From a virus, in the IMG/VR virus record IMGVR_UViG_3300014720_000187, positions 1-23,715 of that record: a stretch of DNA of 23,715 bases. One strand, given 5' to 3'. Under the pieces are notes generated by a model that was not told the origin of the DNA, ran no database searches, and worked only from the letters and a program-made list of their open reading frames with translations. The position numbers were made by a program, and so were the translations under genes. Positions within the stretch are counted from its first letter, which is position 1; each line of letters begins with the position of its first letter. Shown here in pieces: positions 7,295 to 14,109 of this stretch.

Positions 7295-8383
7295 TCATTT
7301 TAATAGTTCTATTATATTTGATGCAGTTTCATCTAACGTATATTTTTTTTGAAGGGCTATGCCATTTTCATTGACTCTATTTTTTTCTACTCTATCTATA
7401 GCTTTTTCGCAAGCATTAATAAAATCATCTTCTTTAAAAGAAAAGATATTACCTTGATTATATGGAGACCCTTTATGAAAGAACATATTATCATATACTT
7501 CAATTTTTTCCGAAGGCTCTACCATTACAGAGTTAGAATTATTAGCCCAATCTTTATATGAATGTGCATTTAAAAAGACTCCATGTTTACCTAAAGCCAG
7601 AGAATGAAATTCTGGTAATCCCCAACCTTCACCACCACTCATTCCTAATATTATATCTGCACTGTTTAAATAATCATTATAGACTTGATTAGTCTGCATA
7701 AAACTTAGAAAGGAAATATTAAAATATCTTTTGCCATCCAATATCGAATTTATTAATGTATTCTGGTCTTCTTGTTTTAAGAAGTGGTTATAAACTGAAC
7801 ATTGTAAGAAATACTTTGGATTATTACCAAACTTCTTTAACCAAGCTTGAATTGTCTTTTTATGATTCTTTCTTTTTTCTAGTTTACCTACTAAGTTAAA
7901 AGTTATTCTATCGTCTTGAAAATACTTTTTATTCGTTATTTTAAAATTATTTTCATCAAAAAATAATGGAATATATTTTACATTATTACAGCCATAAGCT
8001 TTAAATATATCACATGTGTATTTAGAAGAAAATACAACATTATGATTATTTTTTACTATATTCAGTTCCGTTTTTGTTGGAGTGTCTAGTTCGTAGAAAG
8101 ACAATAATACCTGTTTATTACAAAAACTCTCTAATGAGCCATTCAAGTGCCACAATTTGAATATAGTATCATCTCTTCTTATCTCTTCAAGAGAAGATGA
8201 AATTGAAACTCTTAGCCAATCAGCAAAATCTTTATTAACGTTACTTTGCGAAGAAATATCTACATTATTTGCAATTGGTATAATTTTTGTATTATATTTT
8301 TTTTCGTAGAAATATTTTACTAAAGCAAAAGATATTTGTCCAAAACTAAGATTATTTAAAGCTAAATTTAGATTTACATCCAT
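7295..8383 (-). CDS. Glycosyltransferase, GT4 (group 1) type
   Basis: 362 aa, GT-B fold expected: an N-terminal acceptor-side half (residues 1-155) and a C-terminal donor half with FNLVGKLEKRKNHKKTIQAW (about 162-181), the usual GT4 opening with the basic phosphate-binding residues, followed by GGEGWGLPEFHSLALG (250-265), the GT4 E-x7-E block. The first Glu is E252; at the position of the second Glu there is H260, and a Glu is instead found at E258. No signal peptide or membrane helix. Likely transfers a sugar from a nucleotide donor, either to modified phage DNA or to a surface or virion target; the sequence does not tell which. Its ATG directly follows the stop of the upstream DUF736-like gene. 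Confidence 0.85.
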   Translation of the reverse strand: MDVNLNLALNNLSFGQISFALVKYFYEKKYNTKIIPIANNVDISSQSNVNKDFADWLRVSISSSLEEIRRDDTIFKLWHLNGSLESFCNKQVLLSFYELDTPTKTELNIVKNNHNVVFSSKYTCDIFKAYGCNNVKYIPLFFDENNFKITNKKYFQDDRITFNLVGKLEKRKNHKKTIQAWLKKFGNNPKYFLQCSVYNHFLKQEDQNTLINSILDGKRYFNISFLSFMQTNQVYNDYLNSADIILGMSGGEGWGLPEFHSLALGKHGVFLNAHSYKDWANNSNSVMVEPSEKIEVYDNMFFHKGSPYNQGNIFSFKEDDFINACEKAIDRVEKNRVNENGIALQKKYTLDETASNIIELLK

Positions 8384-8722
8384 TTATAGGAGTTCTTCGT
8401 CAGCTTCAACTTCTACAGTTTTCTTTGAAACCTTTTTAGGTGCTTCTAGCTTGGATTCTACATTAGTTTTTGAAGCGATAGATGGTTCTTTTGCTTCAGA
8501 CTTTTGCACATCTTTTGATAGATAGACTCTAAAATCTGGAGCCGTATCTTTAGATTTATTTTTATTACTAAAAACTACTACATTTACTTTAGTTTGAGTT
8601 CCAAGTTCGTCAATAGTTAAATATCCAGAAAGATACTTTTGGCTTGGGCCATCTTTTTTCCAAAGCGCGCCGATTTCTCTTTTAGACCATTCATTGTTTT
8701 TATTGTTATTTTGTGTATTCAT
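8384..8722 (-). CDS. DUF736-like small protein with acidic tail
   Basis: 112 aa. The first 70 residues carry IGALWKKDG (18-25), KYLSGYL (29-35), VVVFSNKNKS and APDFRVYL (61-68), the pattern of small bacterial and phage proteins in which an IGALWKK/KYLSG strand pair is followed by PDYRVY; it resembles DUF736. From residue 70 the protein is a low-complexity Lys/Glu/Ser/Ala tail ending EVEADEELL. A compact beta domain with an acidic tail recalls ssDNA-binding proteins, but that is only an analogy. It has its own perfect sigma70-type promoter (8732-8760) in the 38-bp gap behind the sigma-factor gene, so it may be expressed more strongly than the genes upstream. Confidence 0.7.
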   Translation of the reverse strand: MNTQNNNKNNEWSKREIGALWKKDGPSQKYLSGYLTIDELGTQTKVNVVVFSNKNKSKDTAPDFRVYLSKDVQKSEAKEPSIASKTNVESKLEAPKKVSKKTVEVEADEELL

Positions 8723-8731
8723 ATTATTTAT

Positions 8732-8760
8732 ATTATATATCTCCTTTATATAAATGTCAA
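8732..8760 (-). promoter_or_regulatory. Perfect sigma70-type promoter
   Basis: On the minus strand TTGACA (8760-8755), 17-bp spacer, TATAAT (8737-8732), then only 9 nt to the ATG at 8722. An AAGGAG lies inside the spacer, upstream of the -10, so it would not be in the transcript. The expected start site falls within about 3 nt of the ATG, giving a leaderless or near-leaderless mRNA. Confidence 0.85.
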
Positions 8761-9345
8761 CTAAATATTATCATTAAAATTATTATTTTTGACTTTATTT
8801 TTTAATAAGATAATATATTTATTGTACAAATTTATTGCGGTTTGCGTGCTTATTTTTAGTTTTTTACCGATAGCACTCCAAGATCTGTCTTTTTTATTCT
8901 TAGAATAAAATCTCATTTTAAATATTTTATATATTCTTTTATCTTTTATAGATTTAAGGATATTCAATAAATAATCACAATTTTCTTTTGTTAGGTCTAA
9001 TTTGATATCTTGCGCATTTTCTATAGTATTCTGGATATAAGAATTATCCGTAGGATGATAATGGGAGTATTTGTTTAAAAAATTTAGACAGTGATACCTA
9101 GCCTGATTACCAAGCCAAGTTGAAAATTTAATATTTTTTTCTTCATTAAATGATAAAGCAGATTGATATATAACCATTTCTTTGTCTTCAAACAAGTCTT
9201 TTGGATCGTGACCATTTTGAGATATAAAATGCTGATATCTTTTGACAATTTCACAAAAAATACCGCTATGTCTATTAACTAGGTCTTTTAAAGAATCGCT
9301 ATCTTGTTTATGTTTTATATTCTTAATTAAATCTAAGTCTGTCAT
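8761..9345 (-). CDS. Sigma-70-family RNA polymerase sigma-like factor
   Basis: 194 aa with two sigma domains. Region 2: residues about 20-93, with DLVNRHSGIF, EDKEMVIYQSALSFNEEKNIKFSTWLGNQARYHCLNFL; the F-x-x-EKN-x-KFSTWL block is the classic region 2.3-2.4 signature. Region 4: residues about 125-185, with a helix-turn-helix WSAIGKKLKISTQTAINLYNKYI. There is no region 1.1 or 3, so it is ECF-sized, similar in scale to the T4 late sigma-like gp55. It probably redirects host core RNA polymerase to phage promoters; the RGTGTAA boxes in this window are the obvious candidates (inference). The start overlaps the end of the dNMP kinase gene by 23 bp, so they are co-transcribed from the promoter at 9915-9943. 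Confidence 0.85.
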   Translation of the reverse strand: MTDLDLIKNIKHKQDSDSLKDLVNRHSGIFCEIVKRYQHFISQNGHDPKDLFEDKEMVIYQSALSFNEEKNIKFSTWLGNQARYHCLNFLNKYSHYHPTDNSYIQNTIENAQDIKLDLTKENCDYLLNILKSIKDKRIYKIFKMRFYSKNKKDRSWSAIGKKLKISTQTAINLYNKYIILLKNKVKNNNFNDNI

Positions 9346-9907
9346 AAATTTTTTCTAAGTTTTTTCTTGTTAGTTCATATAAAGCGTTTACATCTTGGCA
9401 TGTATCCCAACATATAGAAAAATCTGAAACATTTTTTAATTTATTATCATTTGATTTCTCTTCAATATTGGCTGGTTGTACCAAAGATCCGTCATCAAAT
9501 TTCCTAGAAATATGTATTAAAATACCATCATTGTTTTTAAGCCAAGCATATTCATCATCTTTGTATTCTATATATCGAATGTCAGTTATTACTGGGATAA
9601 TGTTATTTTTTCTAAGTTCTTTTATTTTTGGTTCTGCAAGAGAAGTCCAATATTTTCCATCAGTTTGTATTCTTCTACACTTACCATAAGCTACCATAAG
9701 TGGTCTAATCAATTCTTTATCTTGGCCATCGCATTTATTAATATTAATTTTAAATTTTTTTTCTATGAAATCTTGAAGCTCTGTTTTCAACTCATCAGCT
9801 AAAGCGACCCTATCTGAGTCAATATTTTTTTCTTTTAAAAATCTTTTTAAGATTGAATAGAATGTATCTTTACCTGATCTTGCGACGCCAGTTATTCCTA
9901 TGAGCAT
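9323..9907 (-). CDS. Deoxynucleoside monophosphate kinase
   Basis: 194 aa. A Walker A P-loop lies at the N-terminus (GVARSGKDT, residues 7-15), in the form typical of T4 gene 1-type dNMP kinases (GxKRSGKDT). Further P-loop-kinase features: DRVALADELK near residue 32-41 and PVITDIRY in mid-protein as the Walker-B-like strand. It would phosphorylate dNMPs (in T4: dGMP, dTMP and 5-hydroxymethyl-dCMP) to dNDPs, which host NDP kinase converts to dNTPs. First gene of a minus-strand operon under a near-perfect sigma70 promoter, ahead of the sigma-like factor, consistent with early or middle expression. The phage substrate preference cannot be read from sequence. Confidence 0.88.
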   Translation of the reverse strand: MLIGITGVARSGKDTFYSILKRFLKEKNIDSDRVALADELKTELQDFIEKKFKININKCDGQDKELIRPLMVAYGKCRRIQTDGKYWTSLAEPKIKELRKNNIIPVITDIRYIEYKDDEYAWLKNNDGILIHISRKFDDGSLVQPANIEEKSNDNKLKNVSDFSICWDTCQDVNALYELTRKNLEKIYDRLRFN

Positions 9908-9914
9908 AATTTGT

Positions 9915-9943
9915 ATTATAATTTAAATAAAATATCTTGTCAA
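9915..9943 (-). promoter_or_regulatory. Perfect sigma70-type promoter for dNMP kinase/sigma operon
   Basis: Minus strand TTGACA (9943-9938), 17-bp spacer, TATAAT (9920-9915), then 7 nt (ACAAATT) to the ATG at 9907. No Shine-Dalgarno downstream of the -10; near-leaderless transcript expected. Confidence 0.9.
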
Positions 9944-9954
9944 GAATATAAAAG

Positions 9955-9974
9955 CATTGTATTATAAAACAATG
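9955..9974. repeat. Inverted repeat in the divergent intergenic region
   Basis: CATTGT (9955-9960), 8-nt loop, ACAATG (9969-9974). It sits between the divergent dNMP kinase and dCMP deaminase genes, just upstream of the kinase -35 box. A possible operator; short enough to be chance. Confidence 0.3.
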
Positions 9975-10027
9975 GAATTGAATTTTGTACTAATTGTACT
10001 ATTTTCTATATATTTATATTTTAATTT

Positions 10028-10438
10028 ATGAATAGATTTTCTATTGAAGATTTAGCTATGGAAATAGCTTTAAATGCTTCTAAAAGATCGGAAGATTTTT
10101 ATAAAAAAGTAGGGTGCGCTATCTTCAATAAAGATGGAAGATTACTCAGTATAGGATATAATGGCTTTGCTCCAAAACAAAATGTTCCAAATAAGATTTT
10201 AGCAAATCGGGACGAAAGAAGAAAATATATAATTCATGCAGAAGCAAATGCTCTTTCATGTATTTCCAGATATGAAAATCCAGAGCTGTTAGCTTGTACT
10301 CTTCTACCTTGCTCCTCTTGCGCTATAAATATAGCTTCGTATGGTATAAAAAAAGTTATATATAAAGAGGAATATACAAAAGATAAATTAGCGCATGATA
10401 TATTTAAATTTTATAAAATACAAATAGAGAAGCATTAA
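10028..10438 (+). CDS. Deoxycytidylate (dCMP)-type deaminase
   Basis: 136 aa cytidine/deoxycytidylate deaminase fold. Zinc site: HAEANAL (the His ligand and catalytic Glu) followed by PCSSC (two Cys ligands). N-terminal FSIEDLAMEIALNASKRSEDFYKKVGCAIF and GYNGF are typical of dCMP deaminase/ComEB proteins rather than of tRNA adenosine deaminases. Reaction: dCMP to dUMP plus ammonia, feeding thymidylate synthesis; fits the RNR and dNMP kinase in this window. At 136 aa it is shorter than T4 Cd and has no obvious allosteric insert. The start lies behind AT-rich sequence with a possible TATATT 7 nt before the ATG. The next gene begins 2 nt after its stop. Confidence 0.85.
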   Translation: MNRFSIEDLAMEIALNASKRSEDFYKKVGCAIFNKDGRLLSIGYNGFAPKQNVPNKILANRDERRKYIIHAEANALSCISRYENPELLACTLLPCSSCAINIASYGIKKVIYKEEYTKDKLAHDIFKFYKIQIEKH

Positions 10439-10440
10439 AT

Positions 10441-10824
10441 ATGGAAATACTTTTACCTATATATAAAACAAGCTCAATAATCTTTCCTCCAGAAAGAATT
10501 TATAAAAATTTTTATAGATTTTTTTCTAATATAGATTATGAAATCATCAATGAAAGAGAGAATATAATATCTTCTGGTTTTTTCTTGAAGAATATTACAT
10601 TTTTAGTAACGCCAAGCGATATATATAAAAAATATAATATGATTGCATCCTCCTTTATAAGTGATGGGGCTGAACTTGCAGTTAATGCCGTATGTTATAA
10701 AAAGAATAAAAAAGATCCTTTTTTTGCGGAAAGATATAAAGTAATCGAAAAAAAGACTTGCATTTTTTATTTAAATATACTATCATCATCGAATGAAGAA
10801 GATTACATTTTTAATATTGTTTAG
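10441..10824 (+). CDS. Protein of unknown function, 127 aa
   Basis: No family recognised. A soluble, aromatic-rich sequence (ERIYKNFYRFFSN, GFFLKNITFLVTPSDIYKKYNMIASSF) without signal peptide or clear membrane helix. The ATG follows the dCMP deaminase stop by 2 nt, and the 3' end overlaps the signal-peptide gene by 32 bp, so it belongs to the operon 10028-11665. A pattern of FLVTPSDIYKKYN then a beta-strand region could be an enzyme-like domain, but I see no catalytic motif. Confidence 0.65.
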   Translation: MEILLPIYKTSSIIFPPERIYKNFYRFFSNIDYEIINERENIISSGFFLKNITFLVTPSDIYKKYNMIASSFISDGAELAVNAVCYKKNKKDPFFAERYKVIEKKTCIFYLNILSSSNEEDYIFNIV

Positions 10825-11083
10825 TTTCTATAGTTTAAACTTAGGACTAGCTCAAGATAAAACATATATTTATAAAAATTACGAAAATTCTATTATACGT
10901 AAACCATATCCTGGCTATGTAATTCAAGGTCAATATATATACAGGCTTTATCCAAATTCAATTATTAGAAAACCATATCCAGAATTTACTATAAAAAGCA
11001 ATTATATATATAGAAATTATGAAAATTCTATTATTAGAAAACCTTATCCTATAGGTACTTTAGATGGAGAATTATCAGAATAA
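10793..11083 (+). CDS. Secreted protein with three 23-residue repeats
   Basis: 96 aa. Residues 1-20 (MKKITFLILFSFYSLNLGLA) form a clear Sec signal peptide: basic start, hydrophobic core, A-x-A-like end before Q21. The mature part is almost entirely three repeats with a 23-residue period: YIYxxYxNSIIRKPYP at residues 25-40, 48-63 and 71-86, separated by 7-residue linkers. Aromatic and Pro-rich repeats of this kind suggest an extended or beta-helical surface or periplasmic protein. No family recognised. A phage-encoded exported repeat protein could act at the cell envelope (exclusion, receptor masking, lysis), but that is inference. It overlaps the preceding gene by 32 bp and the next by 20 bp. 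Confidence 0.75.
   Translation: MKKITFLILFSFYSLNLGLAQDKTYIYKNYENSIIRKPYPGYVIQGQYIYRLYPNSIIRKPYPEFTIKSNYIYRNYENSIIRKPYPIGTLDGELSE
10865..11050 (+). repeat. Three in-frame tandem repeats of about 69 bp
   Basis: Three copies encoding YIYxxYxNSIIRKPYP with 7-codon linkers inside the secreted protein gene. The DNA copies have diverged at third positions (for example CCATATCCT versus CCTTATCCT), so protein selection rather than recent duplication maintains the repeat. Confidence 0.8.
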
Positions 11084-11402
11084 TATATTAATTGCTATTG
11101 GCTTAAATTCTACAATATTAACTGTATGGTTTTTAACGAATGCATTTTTTGAATACTTTAAATATTTAAATTTTATATTTAAAGATTATAACGAAGAGAT
11201 AAAAAAACAATATATCTATTTTACTGATTTTCTTTCTAAAAAACAAGATTTTTTATCTAAACTTTTTTCTTGTCCATTTTGCATAGGGCTTTGGTCAAGC
11301 GCTATTATCTCTATATGTATTTTAAATATTTGGTTTACAGGTGTAATATATATTGCTTCGTTACTAATATTTTTTAGTATGAAGAAATTATGTTGCAGCT
11401 AG
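11064..11402 (+). CDS. Membrane protein with CPFC motif (DUF1360-like)
   Basis: 112 aa. An N-terminal hydrophobic segment (about residues 8-27, ILIAIGLNSTILTVWFLTNAF), a charged middle (40-62), the motif SCPFCIGLWSS (69-79), then one or two membrane helices (80-105, IISICILNIWFTGVIYIASLLIFF). The CPFCxGxW motif directly before a membrane helix is the hallmark of DUF1360-type bacterial and phage membrane proteins, function unknown; the Cys pair (C70, C73) could be a thiol-redox or metal site. It overlaps the repeat protein upstream (20 bp) and the next gene (13 bp). Adjacent to an exported protein, so an envelope-directed module is plausible. Confidence 0.7.
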   Translation: MENYQNNILIAIGLNSTILTVWFLTNAFFEYFKYLNFIFKDYNEEIKKQYIYFTDFLSKKQDFLSKLFSCPFCIGLWSSAIISICILNIWFTGVIYIASLLIFFSMKKLCCS

Positions 11403-11665
11403 TAGAATTCAAAAACTCAATAGACTATTTAAACCTTTTGCAAAAATTGGTACCAATTAAACCTAACGATATGGCTCTTCAAGCTGTACTGTCACAAGTA
11501 TTAAGCTTAGAATCTGGATGTAGATGCAATAGGACTGGTAGATATAATCAAGCAAGAAATAAAATAAATTTTTATGTATCGAATCTCTCGGAAGAAGACT
11601 TGTTATTTTTGAAAAAAGAATACGATACTGAAAGCTTAATATTTAAAGATTTAGTAATGTATTGA
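11390..11665 (+). CDS. Small protein of unknown function, 91 aa
   Basis: Soluble, helical, no recognised family. Features: LNLLQKLVPIKPNDMALQAVLSQVLSLES, then a compact CRCNRTG with two Cys (about residues 44-46) and NQARNKINFYVSNLSEEDLLFLKKEYD. The GCRCNRTGRYNQARNK stretch is Arg/Lys-rich and could contact nucleic acid. It overlaps the CPFC membrane protein by 13 bp and is the last gene of the 10028-11665 operon. Confidence 0.65.
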   Translation: MLQLVEFKNSIDYLNLLQKLVPIKPNDMALQAVLSQVLSLESGCRCNRTGRYNQARNKINFYVSNLSEEDLLFLKKEYDTESLIFKDLVMY

Positions 11666-11686
11666 TTTTTATTAAGAATTTAAAGC

Positions 11687-11715
11687 TTGATTTTTTTATT
11701 AAATTATATTAGAAT
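11687..11715 (+). promoter_or_regulatory. Sigma70-type promoter for the cupin-guaC operon
   Basis: TTGATT (11687-11692), 17-bp spacer, TAGAAT (11710-11715), 6 nt (TTAAGT) to the ATG at 11722. No Shine-Dalgarno in the gap; near-leaderless mRNA expected. Confidence 0.65.
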
Positions 11716-11721
11716 TTAAGT

Positions 11722-12264
11722 ATGGATGTAAGTCTATTCTTAAAGAAACATAAAGATATCCTTCATCTTGACGACCTATCTTTAGGTAAGGATGAATTAA
11801 CAGATTTTGCTTTTAATTTTTTCAAACATAGGCTTTTTTTTTACACACCTCAGAATAGCGTCTACATCGTAGAGGGTGTAAAAGGAGTAGTTTTATACAG
11901 GGAAAATAATAAACAAGTCCAATTATTTATAGTAGAACCAAACTCGGTTATTCCTTCGCATCATCATCCAGATGTAGATAGTTATGAGATGCTTTTATGC
12001 GGTATGGAATTTAATATTAATAATAAAATCGTACTACCCCTAAGATTTTCCAGATTAACAGATAAGAATAATCACCCATTAGGAGCAAGATATCTTTTGA
12101 GGGTCAAACCAAATGATCCTCATGGAGGAAAGTCTGGACCAAATGGAGGAGCCTTTTTATCAATACAGTGCTGGTTAAATGGTAAAATCCCCACAAGTGT
12201 TGGGGAAAATTGGGTTGGAGAAACTATGGGCGGAATACATCAATCTAAGGTGCTAAATAAATGA
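11722..12264 (+). CDS. Cupin-fold metal-binding protein
   Basis: 180 aa. Cupin motif 1 is visible as PSHHHPDVDSYEMLLCGMEF (two metal His, then the metal Glu followed by G), and motif 2 as VKPNDPHGGKSGPNGGAFLSI (P-x-x-PHGG supplying the third His). The core is flanked by N-terminal helices and a C-terminal WLNGKIPTSVGENWVGETMG segment. Single-domain cupins include dioxygenases, isomerases and epimerases, so substrate is unknown. It is the first gene of the operon with guaC (4-bp overlap: ATG at 12261, stop at 12264), the JAB/NlpC pair and the aminotransferase, so it may serve either small-molecule metabolism or virion assembly. Confidence 0.65.
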   Translation: MDVSLFLKKHKDILHLDDLSLGKDELTDFAFNFFKHRLFFYTPQNSVYIVEGVKGVVLYRENNKQVQLFIVEPNSVIPSHHHPDVDSYEMLLCGMEFNINNKIVLPLRFSRLTDKNNHPLGARYLLRVKPNDPHGGKSGPNGGAFLSIQCWLNGKIPTSVGENWVGETMGGIHQSKVLNK

Positions 12265-13367
12265 AAGAACAATTTAAAGAAGCGTTAGGATATGACGACA
12301 TATCTTTATTACCAAACTTTTCTAATATTGTATCAAGAAAGGAAGTATCAACAGTAACAAAAATTAGTAGGAATAAATATATTGATATTCCAATCATTCT
12401 GTCTCCAATGGACACGGTTTCCTCTGTTAAAACATGCATAAAGATAAATCAAATAGGTGGTGCTGGGGTGCTGCACAGATTCATGTCAATAGAGGATCAA
12501 AAGACAAAAGCGAAAGAGATTAAAGACAATAGTAATTTTTGTATAAATGCAATTGGTTTAAAGGATAGTTTTAATAGAATCGAAACTTTAAGTCCATATA
12601 CGGACATATTCTTTTTGGATACGGCAAATGGATTATCTATCCAAGTAGAAGATTTCTTGATAGCTTACAAACAATCTAATTTCACTCAAGATATTATCGT
12701 AGGCAATACATTAACCAAGCAAAGCGTTTATAGACTAGCCAATCTTAAATCTGATGGCTTTAGGCATTTAATTGGTCCTGGAAGTATGTGCCTTACTCAA
12801 ATGAAAACTGGAATTGGATGTCCTAGTGTTACTGGATTATATTACGCTTGGAAAGCTGTTAGAAATTGGCATCTTTCAAATTTAGATTATTTTAGGCATG
12901 AAATCCCAAAAGAAGAAAATAGACCCAGTATATTAGCTGATGGCGGTATAAGATATCCTAAAGATTTAGTTAAAGCAATCGCGAGCGGAGCAGATGCTGT
13001 TATCTGCGGGAAAATTTTTGCTGGATTAATCGATACAGTAGAAGAAAAAGACCTGATTAAAAAAGACGATAAATATTATGTTAAATATCGTGGAATGGCA
13101 AGTCAAGATGTCGTAGAAGATTACGATTTATATGATGGCACAAAGAAAAATTTATTTGTAGAAGGCGATAAAACATTAGTTGAAGTTTCGACAAAAACTA
13201 TAGAAGATATCGTCTATGATTTTGCTAATGGCTTAAGAAGCGCAATGAGTTATTTAGGATTTAGATCAATAGAAGAAATGAGGGGTGGATTGTGGGTAAA
13301 TAAAATTCAAGCCGTTAGAACTACTATCAATAATATGTATGAGGGTTTTGCTCATGGAAAAGATTGA
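12261..13367 (+). CDS. guaC: GMP reductase-like protein (IMPDH/GMPR family, no CBS domains)
   Basis: 368 aa TIM-barrel of the IMPDH/GMPR family. Catalytic loop GPGSMCLTQMKTGIGCPSVTG, with Cys177 and Thr179; GMP/IMP phosphate site ILADGGIRYPKDLVKAI (224-240) and GLRSAMSYLG (324-333). Three points favour GMP reductase over IMP dehydrogenase: LDTANG (120-124, ANG as in GMPR), no CBS insertion and GMPR-like length, and a flap reading EGDKTLVEVS (301-310), which aligns with GMPR EGKTV and lacks the Arg-Tyr of the IMPDH flap. Expected reaction: GMP + NADPH to IMP + NH3, supplying IMP to PurA at 16547. Clear family, direction inferred. The 3' end overlaps the next gene by 14 bp. Confidence 0.8.
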   Translation: MKEQFKEALGYDDISLLPNFSNIVSRKEVSTVTKISRNKYIDIPIILSPMDTVSSVKTCIKINQIGGAGVLHRFMSIEDQKTKAKEIKDNSNFCINAIGLKDSFNRIETLSPYTDIFFLDTANGLSIQVEDFLIAYKQSNFTQDIIVGNTLTKQSVYRLANLKSDGFRHLIGPGSMCLTQMKTGIGCPSVTGLYYAWKAVRNWHLSNLDYFRHEIPKEENRPSILADGGIRYPKDLVKAIASGADAVICGKIFAGLIDTVEEKDLIKKDDKYYVKYRGMASQDVVEDYDLYDGTKKNLFVEGDKTLVEVSTKTIEDIVYDFANGLRSAMSYLGFRSIEEMRGGLWVNKIQAVRTTINNMYEGFAHGKD

Positions 13368-14109
13368 AGAGAATCTATTACTAGAAATCAAAAAGTATTT
13401 TTTAGAAAATAAAAATGAAGAATCATGTGGGTTAATTTTAAAAGACGACAATGGTTTAAACTTTTACAGAACAAAGAATATTGCTAATTTAAAAAAAGAT
13501 AATTTTATTATAGATTCAGAAGACTATATACAAGCTAAAAAAAATGGGGAAATAATATGGTACTGTCATTCGCATATAAAAGATCGCTCGTTCTCTATTC
13601 AAGATGTAAGAAATTCATTAAATCATAAAATTAATCATTTGCTATATAATATACAAAGAGATAAATTTTATTTTTTATTTACAGAAAAATTTTTAAAATA
13701 TAAAAAATATCTTGATAAAGATTTTATCATTGGCAAGAATGATTGTTCTACATTAATATCATTATTTTATAATCAAGAATTAAATCATGACTTTAAAATT
13801 CAACCACCTCACCTTAACAAAGATATTTCATATGACGATATAAAAAAAGATAATAAACATATTTGGTCTATACAAGATTATAAAGAGAACACTAAAGATT
13901 TTGTTATTTTTCATCCAAAATCGTACGAAGAACTAGAAGAGAATGATATAATAGTATTCAAAGACAAGCATGATCTACCAACTCACGGAGCAATTTACCT
14001 CGGGCAAGAACTAATATTACATCAAAGATTAGATTCAAAATCATTAATTGAGGGGCTTAGAAAAGCTCACGTTAGATATATAAAATATGTTGCTAGAAAA
14101 ATCAAATGA
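13354..14109 (+). CDS. JAB/JAMM plus NlpC/P60 tail-tip-type peptidase, copy 1
   Basis: 251 aa, two domains as in phage lambda tail protein K. Residues 1-115: JAB metalloprotease with ESCGLIL (E23), H72-S-H74, S81 and D84 (HxH-x6-SxxD). Residues 120-251: NlpC/P60 cysteine peptidase with NDC (Cys131), THGAIYLG (His211) and LILHQR (His223). All catalytic positions are present. Would cut peptidoglycan or process the tail tip during infection. I chose ATG 13354 over the in-frame ATG at 13339 because GAGGG lies 8 nt upstream. It overlaps guaC by 14 bp and the next, paralogous gene by 4 bp (ATGA). Placement inside a metabolic operon is unusual for a tail gene. Confidence 0.82.
   Translation: MEKIEENLLLEIKKYFLENKNEESCGLILKDDNGLNFYRTKNIANLKKDNFIIDSEDYIQAKKNGEIIWYCHSHIKDRSFSIQDVRNSLNHKINHLLYNIQRDKFYFLFTEKFLKYKKYLDKDFIIGKNDCSTLISLFYNQELNHDFKIQPPHLNKDISYDDIKKDNKHIWSIQDYKENTKDFVIFHPKSYEELEENDIIVFKDKHDLPTHGAIYLGQELILHQRLDSKSLIEGLRKAHVRYIKYVARKIK

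Noticed and set aside
11337-11345. GGTGTAA inside the CPFC membrane-protein gene
   Set aside because: It lies within coding sequence and about 45 nt from the next start, outside the narrow spacing of the other sites.
12261-13367. IMP dehydrogenase (guaB)
   Set aside because: Same family, but no CBS domains, an ANG motif and a flap without the Arg-Tyr pair fit GMP reductase better. Not fully excluded.
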